This document shows, one piece after another, positions 36,459 to 44,910 of a stretch of 64,000 nt of DNA. Below the pieces are notes generated by a model. The model had not been told where the DNA came from. It made no database searches and saw only the letters and a program-made list of their open reading frames with translations. The position numbers were made by a program, and so were the translations under genes. Source of the stretch: Paragordius varius. Lineage: Eukaryota > Nematomorpha. The first letter of the stretch is position 1, and each line of letters begins with the position of its first letter. The stretch is taken from NCBI GenBank assembly GCA_964247055.1, contig OZ176059.1, positions 1,922,001-1,986,000 of the forward strand, written 5' to 3'.

Positions 36459-37757
36459 GTTTTAAAGCAAAAATAATTCTTCAATATCATTAAATTCTTA
36501 CACTAAAAAACCAAGAAAAACAAGAATTAAAATATATTTTCTTAAAAAATATTCAAAACAATATAAAAACTTAAAAAGTTCTCCGGATAACACTAAAAAA
36601 ACGTTTCCCTCATTGGTCAAAAATAATGTAGCAAACAATAAAATTTTATATATCAATGGAAAATACCTATTAACTGGCTTATAGTATCTTTCAATCGTAC
36701 ATGTCCTCCCATAATAACAGTTGTTGATTTATTGAGTTGATGTTGCGGTTCATAATGATAAGTTTGAAGTAATTGAACAATGAGTTTAGCAAAACCTTCG
36801 CTTTCCTCACGAAGCAAATTAAATTTTTGTTGTTTATAACTAATATAAAGTCAAAAGATATAAAATAAAGAATTTTTTTAAAGGGAAACCATATTTTGAT
36901 CATTGAATTTTCTAAAAGAAAACATATTTATACAATTTACTATTATAATATATATTGAGTGTTACCAATTTAAATCTTTATTCCTTATTTCACAACCCAA
37001 AACAATAGGTTATATAATAAAATCAAAGAATTAAAATGGATTTATAAAAGAAATAGTCTTTTATTTTTTTAATTTAGTCTTTATTTGTATTAAAGAATCG
37101 CAAATAAAATTAGTCGTCCAAAGGTTCAGAATAATAATTGTTATTATTTGGAAAAACAAATGGTTGTTAGAGTCTCATATATAATTAACAAACCAATATA
37201 TGTCGAAAATACAAAAACTTTCAAAAATGCAATTAACATAAACGTGTTTACTTTTAATATTTTTCACATATAATCTTTAAAACTTTAGTATAAAATTCAA
37301 TCAGGCAAAATAAAATCTAAAATTTACAATAATTTGGTCTTTAGCCGAACCATTTTTTGCATGTAAGCCTTAGAGGATGGAATTATTTCAAGACTCTCAA
37401 GAGACTCCAAATCAACATGACTAAATAGGGTTTGAATCAAATTTCTTTCATCTCTCATTTTTTCATCGTAACAAGCAATGAGATCACTAAATTTTCTGTA
37501 CTTTTCCTTATTATTTTCCGATGTTTGTAGATATATATCTAAAAATATTCAAAACAAAGCTCTACCGATAAGACATGCTGCATCCAAAATTGATTCCATA
37601 TCAATAGATTTCTATTATGTAATAAAATCAATCAAACCATTTTCTCCATTATAATGTTCTTTTGTTCATCATTCTTCCCTTCTTGATTTAAGTAATCAAA
37701 GAATAATTCATATATTGACGCCGTTTCATGAGGCGTACTCTCGCCAGGTTCAACCAT
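9072..37757 (-). CDS. THOC2: THO complex subunit 2 (THOC2), 40 reconstructed exons
   Basis: The large scaffold subunit of THO/TREX, a nuclear complex that couples transcription to mRNA packaging and export. Forty exons were built from GT/AG sites on the minus strand. Every junction keeps phase, giving 7,503 nt (about 2,500 residues, human about 1,590). Vertebrate-like signatures run in order: [18 protein letters not shown] ([20 protein letters not shown]), [85 protein letters not shown] and [21 protein letters not shown] chose the ATG at 37757; the frame stays open upstream without another ATG, so an extra 5' exon is possible. The stop is TGA at 9074-9072. Block entries give the exon coordinates. 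Confidence 0.97.
11015..11262. mobile_element. Short hAT-like MITE in a THOC2 intron
   Basis: Ends CAGAGGTGTTTA and TAAACACCCCTG form an 11/12 inverted repeat of hAT type. The flanks (gtttatac and atgtttat) resemble each other but are not an exact 8-bp duplication. No transposase; the 77-codon frame inside is not recognisable. Confidence 0.55.
13456..13712. mobile_element. MITE family A copy A3
   Basis: Begins taccatttacc...aattcaccctcc and keeps the core (aaattatgagtttttta...taatgaaagttagccc). The right arm ends in ttcaaggataattttgaatt and lacks a clean terminus. Intronic in THOC2. Confidence 0.7.
13925..13963 (-). CDS. THOC2: THOC2 39-nt micro-exon
   Basis: Acceptor AG at 13965-13964 and donor GT at 13924-13923. 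Encodes [13 protein letters not shown] and is phase 0 on both sides, so skipping it would not disturb the frame. A candidate cassette exon. Confidence 0.75.
14993..15190. repeat. Diverged ~100-bp tandem duplication in a THOC2 intron
   Basis: The segment atttaccatatatataa...ttaaccatat...tttaaaaac...atccctggat...cattcaa occurs twice in a row with about 100-bp spacing and some divergence. It lies between exons 14941-14877 and 15660-15276 and changes no coding sequence. Confidence 0.6.
16804..25629 (-). CDS. THOC2: THOC2 exons 16-28: conserved Tho2 core
   Basis: Exons: 25629-25450, 24785-24645, 23634-23338, 22906-22724, 22162-21998, 21378-21284, 20905-20659, 20221-20074, 19053-18896, 18421-18293, 17843-17520, 17096-16981, 16870-16804 (residues about 800-1549). 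Aligned blocks include [153 protein letters not shown] and [11 protein letters not shown]. Two family-atypical inserts occur: about 100 residues across exons 23634-23338 and 22906-22724, and about 65 Asn-rich residues in exon 17843-17520. Confidence 0.96.
17520..17843 (-). CDS. THOC2: THOC2 exon 26 with Asn-rich insert in the conserved core
   Basis: Begins [11 protein letters not shown] (human ECGNYPGFLTI) and ends with [20 protein letters not shown] then [18 protein letters not shown] (human [20 protein letters not shown] and ETGEYTHIRNILIVLTK). Between them lies a run rich in Asn, Ser and Thr with repeated NNSNxK/NEN motifs, longer than the short human linker. Phase 0 at both ends. The insert probably forms a disordered surface loop. 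Confidence 0.95.
19361..19535. mobile_element. MITE family F (single copy)
   Basis: Inverted ends aagggctaaaagagggaa and taccctcttttagccatt, with a second inner inverted pair gccatgtatga / tcatacatggc. Lies in the ~1-kb THOC2 intron between 20073 and 19054, where I otherwise see nothing. Confidence 0.6.
21631..21891. mobile_element. MITE family A copy A4
   Basis: Well-preserved 260-bp copy. Left end ataccatttacagttcaaat, right end aattgtaaatggtat, with one 21-bp-type repeat on each arm. Lies in the THOC2 intron between exons 22162-21998 and 21378-21284. Confidence 0.85.
23755..24006. mobile_element. MITE family G with ~41-bp inverted ends
   Basis: The left arm (atatggaaatttatttaaa, then aacgtgtcatatagaataaa) is mirrored at 23959-24006 with one two-base indel. 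A short element of about 250 bp with no coding potential, in the THOC2 intron between 24644 and 23635. The near-identity of the arms suggests a recent insertion. Confidence 0.7.
24184..24398. mobile_element. MITE family A copy A5
   Basis: Left end ccatttacacttcattcatcc is shortened; right end aagaattgtaaatggtat is intact. Same core as the other A copies. In the same THOC2 intron as MITE G. Confidence 0.75.
25141..25319. mobile_element. MITE family B copy B1 (Tc1/mariner-like)
   Basis: Starts CAGTAAAAGTTGAAATTA and ends ...AATTTCAATTTGTACTG, flanked by TA on both sides. Carries the family's inner motifs ggacaaaacg / cgttttgtcc and aaagacaa / ttgtctt. Shorter than the ~290-bp family norm because of an internal deletion. 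Intronic in THOC2. Confidence 0.8.
26176..30516 (-). CDS. THOC2: THOC2 exons 10-15: central region
   Basis: Exons: 30516-30305, 29808-29660, 28560-28423, 27941-27857, 27336-27243, 26363-26176 (residues about 511-799). Recognisable blocks are [13 protein letters not shown] (human MFCYLGPHLSHDP), [15 protein letters not shown] (human DQVLLPSLSLMDCN), [32 protein letters not shown] and KLSHSNPG, then [20 protein letters not shown] with [11 protein letters not shown]. The [20 protein letters not shown] stretch is among the most conserved in the family. The last exon adds a ~45-residue Asn/Ser-rich insert not present in human. Confidence 0.95.
26871..27103. mobile_element. MITE family B copy B2
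   Basis: Left end CAGTAAAAATTGAAGTTA preceded by TA; right end AATTTCGATTGTTACTC followed by TA. Same inner inverted motifs (cggacaaaacg / cgttttgtccg). In the THOC2 intron between exons 27336-27243 and 26363-26176. Confidence 0.82.
27189..27233. repeat. (AT)n microsatellite next to a THOC2 donor
   Basis: About 45 bp of pure AT ending nine bases from the donor GT at 27242-27241. Similar AT tracts occur at 11782-11806, 14275-14313, 27835-27851, 36399-36454, 41158-41186, 55905-55972, 58240-58278, 59803-59854 and 62349-62371. Confidence 0.9.
27544..27700. mobile_element. MITE family A copy A6, decayed
   Basis: Keeps cttcagattcaccc...aaattatgtttttaag, the tgatgagttatatta core and agagtgaattttaattgttc. 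Both outer ends are eroded and the middle is deleted. Intronic in THOC2. Confidence 0.65.
28663..28951. mobile_element. MITE family A copy A7
   Basis: Left end ataccatttacagctcaaat, then three 21-bp-type repeats. The right arm has three repeats (gggtgaatttaaattgttc and variants) and lacks the last ~10 bases. Lies in the THOC2 intron between exons 29808-29660 and 28560-28423. Confidence 0.8.
29293..29650. mobile_element. MITE family A copy A8 with expanded right arm
   Basis: Left end ataccatttacaattcaaat and a normal core. The right arm (29470-29650) holds about eight head-to-tail ~21-bp repeats of type TTCAAGGGTGAATTTGAAT, while the left arm has two. The terminal GTAAATGGTAT is missing. The array stops ten bases from the donor of THOC2 exon 29808-29660. 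Reading frames across the array are repeat artefacts. Confidence 0.85.
31430..37757 (-). CDS. THOC2: THOC2 exons 1-9: N-terminal THOC2_N-like region
   Basis: Exons, 5' to 3': 37757-37638, 37611-37566, 37538-37328, 36839-36667, 35393-35224, 34581-34489, 33971-33811, 32330-32161, 31816-31430 (residues about 1-510). [12 protein letters not shown] corresponds to the human YELSYHVIKG region, and [20 protein letters not shown] to [35 protein letters not shown] spans a splice junction and is nearly identical to human. [16 protein letters not shown] and [20 protein letters not shown] follow. The last exon has a ~60-residue His/Ser/Asn stretch before [19 protein letters not shown], the counterpart of human NQKLGLLEALLKIGDWQHA. 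Introns here host MITEs E1, A9, D1 and D2. Confidence 0.93.
32497..32930. mobile_element. MITE family D copy D1 with minisatellite arm
   Basis: Inverted ends aatgctatttgcacttca and gaagtgcaaatggtatagc. The left arm (32520-32750) is an array of about eleven 21-bp units of type GTCCTTGAACATTTCAAGTTG-like sequence. The right arm has a single unit (ttcaaggaccaacttgaag). Outer end and repeat period mirror family A (ATACCATTT ends, TTCAAGG units), so A and D look like sister families. In the THOC2 intron between 33810 and 32331. Its open frames (for example 32494-32790, seven-residue repeat KDQLELF) are artefacts. Confidence 0.85.
32996..33523. mobile_element. MITE family D copy D2
   Basis: Left end taccatttgtacttcgagaa then gtccttgaacacttcaag; right end ...gtgttcaaggacactc, ttaaattgcaaatggtat. 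The right arm has three to four loosely spaced units, the left arm two. Sits in tandem with D1 in the same intron. Confidence 0.8.
34957..35112. mobile_element. MITE family E copy E1
   Basis: Palindromic ~155-bp element. Left cgttaaatgggtataag...tgttaaagaatgg; right ccattctttaccaaat...cccatttaacg. A second copy is at 51805-51934. Intronic in THOC2, just downstream of exon 35393-35224. Confidence 0.75.
35493..35848. mobile_element. MITE family A copy A9
   Basis: Both termini intact: ataccatttacaattcatat and tctgtaaatggtat. Three to four 21-bp-type repeats on each arm, one of the fullest copies. In the THOC2 intron between exons 36839-36667 and 35393-35224, beside a 56-bp (AT)n tract (36399-36454). 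Confidence 0.88.
37539..37637 (-). other. THOC2: Two ultra-short THOC2 introns (26 and 27 nt)
   Basis: Intron 1 is 37637-37612 (gtttga...taatag, 26 nt, phase 0). Intron 2 is 37565-37539 (gtagag...tttttag, 27 nt, phase 1). The 46-nt exon between them is 37611-37566. Reading through either hits a stop. Removing both gives ...[20 protein letters not shown] and [17 protein letters not shown], which lines up with human THOC2 around [15 protein letters not shown]. Confidence 0.85.
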
Positions 37758-38449
37758 GTCAAAATAAATCAAAAAAGGTGTTTTATTTAAAATTTTTTTG
37801 GGTTGCTGATTGTAAAATATCAAAGTAAATAAAGCTAAGTAAATTTTAGGTGTAAATATATATATAAATAATTTTAAAGTTGATTATTTAGGTATATATG
37901 AATATTTTATTAGTGTTTTCACCGCTGTTCGATATAAAAAAAACCATTATGAAATAAAATTTGGCTACACAAAGATATAATAAATATATTGATAATATAT
38001 TATTATAAAAATATAAGTGTTTTCCTAAGATCTTCTATCACGAGTCATTTAAAAGGGAATTTTATTTTTGTTTTAAAAGTTCCTGAGTACATTGTATCTA
38101 ATAATTCGGTAAAACCTTTAATCCTCAAACTAAAAATTTCTAAAATTTTAATATTAGTTTAGAAAGCTACATTATATCACGCTAAAATGGATTTATTTGC
38201 TTCATGCCGAAATTGTGGTAAACCAATAAAGCTAGTTAATCAAAGTGTCGTTTTAAAATGAATAAATTGGTTAATATTTTTAGAAAATCTGTTAAAGCCC
38301 ATACTATTATGAACAATGCAAACAGATAACAAGAAATAAAACTTTACTATAAAATTGTATCATACCAAATTATCTTAAAAAATTTGTTAGCATTATATTA
38401 ACACGTCATGGTCTCGTTCCGTACTCAATAAAAAGCTATTTAAAATTAA
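37758..38449. other. THOC2 5' flank
   Basis: The THOC2 reading frame stays open on the minus strand for some distance past 37757, but no upstream ATG or obvious exon was found. No core promoter motif stands out in this A+T-rich stretch. Nothing else recognised. Confidence 0.35.
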
Positions 38450-38943
38450 TATTGGGTATATAAATACCCCAGAAAATATTTAAGTTAAAATTTTAACTAC
38501 TGAAAAAAACGGTCCCAAATTAAATTTATGCTTCTATCCTAATAAAAATTATATAAATAAGCCGAAATCGCTAAAATAAATTTATTTAAAAAAAGTTCCA
38601 TATCAAACTACTTCGACGCCAATTTTATTTAACAACATTTTGGAAACTATTGTGTTTATTTGGTTTTAAAGAAATCAAAGCTAGTTTTTTATTTAATCAC
38701 ATCTAACATGGATAGAAACAGAAAAAGTGGTTTATTTTGTAGATTTTACCTTAATACAAGTAATAAAAAATTTTTAATGTATTTTTTACATATTTCGACT
38801 CATCAATGTTATAAATGTGCATTTTGCCATGGTTTAAATTCATTCCATTTTTTTATTATATTATTTAATATTAAATAGGCCTGGGATCTCTAAAAACCCC
38901 AATTTGAATCGAAGGACTGAGGTGAATTTTTTGTATCCAAGTG
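38450..38943 (+). mobile_element. piggyBac-like MITE (family C), copy C1
   Basis: A TTAA precedes it. The left inverted end is eroded, and the right end ccaatttgaatcgaaggact...gtatccaagtg is followed by TTGA, a mutated TTAA. It carries the family core (cggtcccaa...atgcttctatcctaataaa...ctacttcgacgcc...acatctaacatggatagaaa). Confidence 0.75.
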
Positions 38944-39111
38944 TTGATTATCTAACATTCTCTTGTATAAGGTCAAAAAATATTATATTTATTTCAGTTT
39001 TGTGACTTCCTGAGTCTAAAATAAAAAATTTTCACGCGATTAAAACGAATAGCTTTTTAAAAAAAAATATACCATTTTTTGCTTGTAAAGTATATCCTGA
39101 AAGCATTTTAA

Positions 39112-40154
39112 CATTTCGATTTAAAAAAATACTAAAAGAAACTATCTCAGTTAAATATTATGCTTGTATCCTAATAAAAGTTATATAAATAAGCTAAAAT
39201 ATTTAATTAAACTTAAGTTTTTATAAAGTTTCACAACAAACTATTTCGAAGTGATTTTGATTACAAACATTTTTGCAAAATATCGATTTTTAATTTTAAA
39301 GCTAACATTAAGCCTAAATTATGATTTAAATACATTGATAGAAAAAAAGTATTTTTCATATTAGCTATACACATATAACATGTTAACTAAATTTTTACCT
39401 TGGTTTTTAATAATTATTTGTATGATTATAGATCGGTTCATTAATGTTATATAAGTGCAACTTTTGCGTTTATAATCATTTCATATTTTTGATATTTTCA
39501 TTTTAAACAGGCTTGGGGTATACATTGACTCCATTTTGAATCGAATGACTTAATACTTCGATTCAAATTGGGTTATCTAAATACCCCAGACTAAATTTAA
39601 GTTAGGATATTTAAAGAACTACTGAGGCAAACGGTCCCAATTTAAATTTATGCTTCTATCCTAATAAAAATAATATAAATATGCCAAAATATCTACAAAA
39701 AATTTTGTTATGAAAAAAAAGTTTCATATCAAACTACTTCGACGCCATTTTTATTTTGCAAAATTTTTGCAAAATAACGTCTTAATTAAATTTTAAGGGT
39801 AAAATTATAGCTAATTTTTTATTTAAATTACATCTAACATTGATGGAAATAGAAAAAGCTCTTTATTTTGTATTATTTTTTAATTTTATCATTGCACGCA
39901 TGTCACGTTGACTAAGTTTTCCTTTCGGTTTGAGCTTAAAATAAGTGATACCAAGTATTTTTGAATAAATTTTTTTATATATTGCGGTTTATTAATGTTA
40001 TACAAGTGCAAGATTTTGCCATAATTTCGATCCCTTCCCTATTTTTTAAAGAATTTAATTTTCAACAGGCCTGGGGTATTTAACCCCAATTTGAATCGAA
40101 GAACTAATATGAATGTGTTGTATCCAAGTGTTAAATGAATTGCATATGTAAGTG
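39112..40154 (+). mobile_element. Family C copy C2, host of C3
   Basis: Left end catttcgatt follows TTAA. The body runs to 39549 (...tgaatcgaatgac); the rest of its right end (atgaattgcatatgtaagtg then TTAA) resumes after 40134. The gap is exactly copy C3 at the TTAA at 39550-39553, duplicated at 40131-40134. Removing C3 restores one copy with TTAA at both ends. Confidence 0.8.
39554..40130 (+). mobile_element. Family C copy C3, nested in C2
   Basis: TTAA at 39550-39553 and 40131-40134. Ends tacttcgattcaaattggg and ccccaatttgaatcgaag...gtatccaagtg. Full 577-bp element, plus orientation. The TTAA duplication and CAC/GTG-type ends are the piggyBac signature. Confidence 0.85.
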
Positions 40155-40276
40155 TTAAAGTTAATTTTTTTATTTTCTATTACCATAATATACATTTCCT
40201 GTTGCTTGTGATTTATGAAAAAATATAGAAAAAAAAATGGCGGCGAAAAAGTTGAAGGACAATTTTACATTTGTAA

Positions 40277-41129
40277 CACTTGGATAAAAACACATTCATT
40301 TTAGTACTCGATTCAAATTGGAGTAGTTGGATACCCCAGTCCTCTTTAACACTTCGATTCAAATTGGGGCATCTAAATACCCCAGACTAAATTTAAATTA
40401 AAATTTTTAAAAAACCACTGAAGGAAACGGTCCCAATTTAAATTTATGCTTCTATCCTGATAAATATTATATAAATATGCCAAAATATCTTGATAAAATT
40501 TTTTGAAAAAAAAAGTTCCACCTCAAACTACTTCTACGCCATTTTTATTTTGCAAAATATCGTCTTCATTTAATTTTAAGGGTAAAACTAAAGCTTATTT
40601 TTTATATAAATTACATCTAACATTGATAGAGATAGAAAAAGTGGTTTATTTTGTATTATATTTTAATTTTACAATTTGACACATGTCACGTTGACTAAAT
40701 TTTTACCTTACAGTTTTAGCTCAAAATAAGTAATATCAAATATTTTTAAATAAAATTTTTTATATATTTCAGTTTATTAATGTTATATAAATGCAAAATT
40801 TTTCCATGGTTTCGATTGCTTTTATACTTTTTAAACTATTTGATTTTAAACAGGCCCAATTTGAATCGAAGGACTAAAATGAGTGTGTTGTATCCAAGTG
40901 TTAAAGGAAGACGTTATTTTGCAAAAATTTTGTAAAATAAAAATGGCGTCCAGTAGTTTTACATAGAACTTTTTTTCAAAACAAAATTTTATTTAGATAT
41001 TATGGCATATTTATATAATTTTTATCAGGACAGAAGCAATAATTTAAATTGGGATCGTTTCCTTCAGTTTTTAAAAATTATAACTTAAATTTAGTTTGGG
41101 TTATTTAGACCCCAATTTGAATCGAATTG
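40277..41129 (-). mobile_element. Family C copy C5 (inverted), host of C4
   Basis: Begins with the inverted right end cacttggataaaaacacatt...attcaaattggagtag, then breaks at TTAA (40346-40349). After C4 it resumes at 40901 with ttaaaggaagacgttatttt and ends accccaatttgaatcgaatt, TTAA. It lacks ~280 bp of the family's middle. Confidence 0.72.
40350..40900 (+). mobile_element. Family C copy C4, nested in C5
   Basis: TTAA at 40346-40349 and 40901-40904. Ends cacttcgattcaaattgggg and gaatcgaaggact...gtatccaagtg. A complete 551-bp copy and the best reference for the family. Confidence 0.88.
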
Positions 41130-41389
41130 TTAAAATGTATGTGTAAAGGCCATAAAAACATATATATATATATATATATATATATAAATCGGCTAAATAC
41201 CTTAATTACTTTTATATTTAATTCAAATCGCTCTGCTATAAAACTACCCCCAAGAGGTCATGAATTAATTTTTTTAATATGGTTAAACCATTTTGACATT
41301 GTGCACACAAAAATATTATGATTAAATATTCATTGTGTTAGATAAATGTTTAATTTTGTAACTGACAATTGATATAATGTTTCTACTAA

Positions 41390-42805
41390 TTTTGTGGTAA
41401 GTTCTCCAGATCAGAAAATGGCAAAATTTGCCCACATTTTGCGAATAAAAAAGTTTTTTGAGAAATCTAAATGCGTCATTACAATAATATCACTTAAATA
41501 TACCATTTACAATTCAAAGTTACCCATAAACAATTCTCTTCTAGAATATATTATGTGTTTTTAAGATAAAAAAGATTTTTTCAATATTTATAAAAAATGA
41601 AATTTTGTTTAAAATTAAAATAATACTAAAAAAATTAAAATAAATCTATATTTCATATTAATGATAACTATTATCCCGAATCATGATTTAATTTTAGGGT
41701 GAATCTGAATTGTTCGAGTGTTATAAATTGTTTAAGGGTAAAATCGAATTGTAAATGGTAAATATCAGAACTATAAAAAGTAAAACAATTCTTTTATATT
41801 TAATTAGATGTGGCTTACGAAAGTCTCAACTTTTTAGGCTGGTCCAAAATGGACAAGTTTTTTTAAAATAAGGGCTAATGTTGCGCGATAAAAAATAAAT
41901 AAATGCTAAATTTTGGCATCAAAAAATTTTTGTTCTCAAAATTCGGTATTAACTTAAAAAGGCAAAATTTCGGTAAAACGAGTAATCACGTAATTTGAAG
42001 CATACTAATACGATTAAAAACATCTAAAGATATATGAATACCTTTTCTACATTAAACTATGCCGCTGAACATTTCTATCACCTTAGATACGACACTTTTT
42101 ATTAAGTGTGAAAGTTTTTATAAGATCCTAATACATTTTTATACCGTTTCGATCTTGCTTCGAAGTAATATGCATAGTACGCTTAAACAAATTTTGTTAA
42201 AAATTGAATATTTTGAGGACCAAAGATTTTAGATTTTCGGAGCTTAAATCTAAAAACTAAAATTTATAGATTTTTTCTATATGACTAGATGATGTTAAAC
42301 ATTTCTATCGCTTGAGATTTTTAATCAAAGATCATTTACTTAATATGTTTGTGAAAAGACAATTTAATCAAAATTCTGACGGTATAGAAATGTTTAGCAT
42401 CATTAAATTATATCGAAAAAATGTTTTTATACCGTTTTTATACCGTTTTCATCATACCTCAAACTATGAAGTACGCCTCAACAGAATGTTGCGAATAATT
42501 AAATTTTTCAGAAAAGTATGCATTATTTAAAAATATTTTTAGTTAAAAAATTAGAATATTAAAATTTTTTATTACGCAATCCCATTTTTTTGTATTTATT
42601 GTAAGAGAACTAGCCCATTTTAAAAGAGCGAAAAAATTTAGTGCTTTCAGAATTTACGTTAAACAATAAAAATATTTTAATATTGCTTTTTATATGTTTA
42701 TGATATATTTTTTTGATATTTAGGAGAAAGCATTTAGCTTTTCCTAAAAATTTTTAAAATGTGCACAAGTTTTGCCATTTTCTGATATGGAGCACTTACC
42801 ATAAA
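41390..42805. mobile_element. Element H, ~1.4 kb with ~45-bp inverted ends
   Basis: Left end tggtaagttctccagatcag, aaaatggcaaaatttgccca, cattt; right end is its inverse (aaatgtgcacaagttttgcc, attttctgatatggagcact, tacca). Internal inverted segments (gatgttaaacatttctatcg / tatagaaatgtttagcatca) suggest more palindrome. No transposase recognised. MITE A10 is inserted inside. A lone, related end occurs at about 44838-44886. Confidence 0.65.
41499..41760. mobile_element. MITE family A copy A10 inside element H
   Basis: Intact termini taccatttacaattcaaag and gaattgtaaatggta, with a normal core. One repeat on the left arm, two on the right. Confidence 0.8.
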
Positions 42806-43139
42806 AGTGTAAATAACTTTCTAATATATATCAATAAGAGCCAAAAACAAAAGCAACATGATAATCGTGATACATTTCTATCAAAATATATTCAAAATAT
42901 TATTTTTTTGTTGGCACTGTTTTATATAACATTGATGCACAGAATAAATAAAAGAATCACTTAAAAAACTTGATGATGTTTCCTGTTTTATTTAGTCATC
43001 ATGACATTGCATTAAAATATAAAAATAATGCTAAAGTCTCCCTGCATTGAGGCGTGCAAAAGCGTGAGAAGGTGTAAAGTCTCGTCCTGTGTAAACAGTA
43101 GCGGTAGGGAGCAAGCCTGTCACACCCTTTTCTGGATAC

Positions 43140-43345
43140 CTTAAGTCATTTTTTCTCTTTATATCAATGTTAGATATGATTAACTAAAAAATTCGTTTTA
43201 GTTTTAGCGGAGTCAAACAAATTCATTTTTTAATGTAAAAATAAAATGGTGTCCTAGTAATTTGATATGAAACTTTTTTTTTGCATACAAAATTTTGCGT
43301 GGGATAATAAAATTTTTTTGTCAAGTTTTGAAAGGCATGGCTTGC
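43140..43345 (-). mobile_element. Decayed family C fragment
   Basis: Inverted core motifs tatcaatgttagatatgatt and aaaatggtgtcctagtaatt, tgatatgaaactttttt match the inverted C copies, but both ends are gone. Confidence 0.5.
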
Positions 43346-43669
43346 TTTCACATAATAAAAAAAATTTAACATTAGACGACATAAGTCAAGAGAAAACTTG
43401 ATTTGGATAGTTCAATAATCATATGATCAAGTCAAACTTCAAGACTTTGCGATGTGTTGTAGGGCACAATTGACAGATTTAAAAATGTGAATAAAATATT
43501 TTGGAAACTATTTATTTATGTAATTTAGGCTTTATATGCACAAAAGAGGTATTAGAAAAGCTTTGCTAATATATAAGAATAATGCATATAAAAATATCAA
43601 ATCCATGAACCCTCGAAAAAATATGATTCACGAAATCTAAATTAATATTTAAGGATAAATCTTGTTTAA

Positions 43670-44243
43670 CACTTGGATCAATACATTCATTTTAGCCCTT
43701 CGATTTAAATTGGGGTAGTTAAATACCCCAGGCCTGTTTAAAATTAAATTCTTAAAAAAATATGGAAGGAATCGAAATTATGGCAAAATATTGCACTTCC
43801 ATATCATTAATAAACCTAAATATATAAAAATTTTAGTCAAATATACTTGATATTACTTATTTTAAGCCAAAATTTGAAAGGTAAAAACTAAGTCAACGTG
43901 ACATGCTTGTAATGCTAAAATAAAATAATACAAAATAAATAGCTTATTCTATTTCTATCAATGTTAGATGTAAATAAAATAAAAATTAGCTTTAATTTTA
44001 CCCTTAAAATTAAATGAACAATATTTTGCAAAAAATTTTTAAAATAAATATGGCGTCGTAGTAGTTTGACATGGAACTTTTTTTGAAAAAAACAAAATTT
44101 TACTTAGATATTTTGGCATATTTATATAATTTTTATTAAGATAAAAGAATAATTTAAATTGGGACAGTATCCATCAGTAGTTTTAAAAATCCTAACTCAA
44201 ATTTAGTCTGGGGTATTTAGATACCCTAATTTAAATCGAAGTG
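43670..44243 (-). mobile_element. Family C copy C6 (inverted, full length)
   Basis: TTAA at 43666-43669, start cacttggatcaatacattca, end ccctaatttaaatcgaagtg followed by TTGA. 574 bp, uninterrupted. Confidence 0.82.
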
Positions 44244-44910
44244 TTGAATTTACCTATCTTTTTTTACAGAAAATAATGAACACTAAAGGTTATTTCACCA
44301 TTAAAACATGTTTAGATTTATCAACATGAATTTCAAATGTAATGTTGGTAATCAATTAAAAAATAATAATATGTTATAATGTACATATTCCCATTATATT
44401 TGCAAATGGACTCCAAAATGAGTAGTGAGGTAAAATAAAGAGAGTATTTTAACGACGAATGGTTTCATAAACTTAAAATTTTAGTAACCAGGCTTAGAAT
44501 AATCTATAATATTAAATAAGGTACGTCCCATTGAGTTTAAAATACTTTGATTGAATCCATATCTTATAGATTATTTATCTTTTTGGTGCCTTATTTCATA
44601 CATTTTGGCTGAAAATGATCAAAATAATTTCCTTACTTTTTCCTAACCTCACCCTTAAAACTTATTAATTTTATAGCCCCATATTGGTGTTTTGCGTTTA
44701 GTTTACAAAAAGCCTCTCCATACACAGGTCCAAGTTTTTTAAAAATTATATAGTAAATTGTTTAGTATTTTATCTATAGTTTATGGTACATTTAGGAAAT
44801 ATTTTTTTTATAAAAATAGCTTTAACGAAAAAAATTTTGCTTATATAATGTGCGCAAATTTCATGATTCCATATGGAGAAATTATCACAAAAGTGTATAT
44901 TTTTCTTTAA

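Noticed and set aside
37539-37637. Interpretation as a broken THOC2 gene or sequencing error
   Set aside because: Both interruptions are bounded by GT and AG, keep phase when removed, and give a better match to human THOC2; the other 38 exons are intact.
42312-42530. 72-codon plus-strand frame in element H
   Set aside because: Overlaps an inverted repeat of the element and shows no family resemblance.
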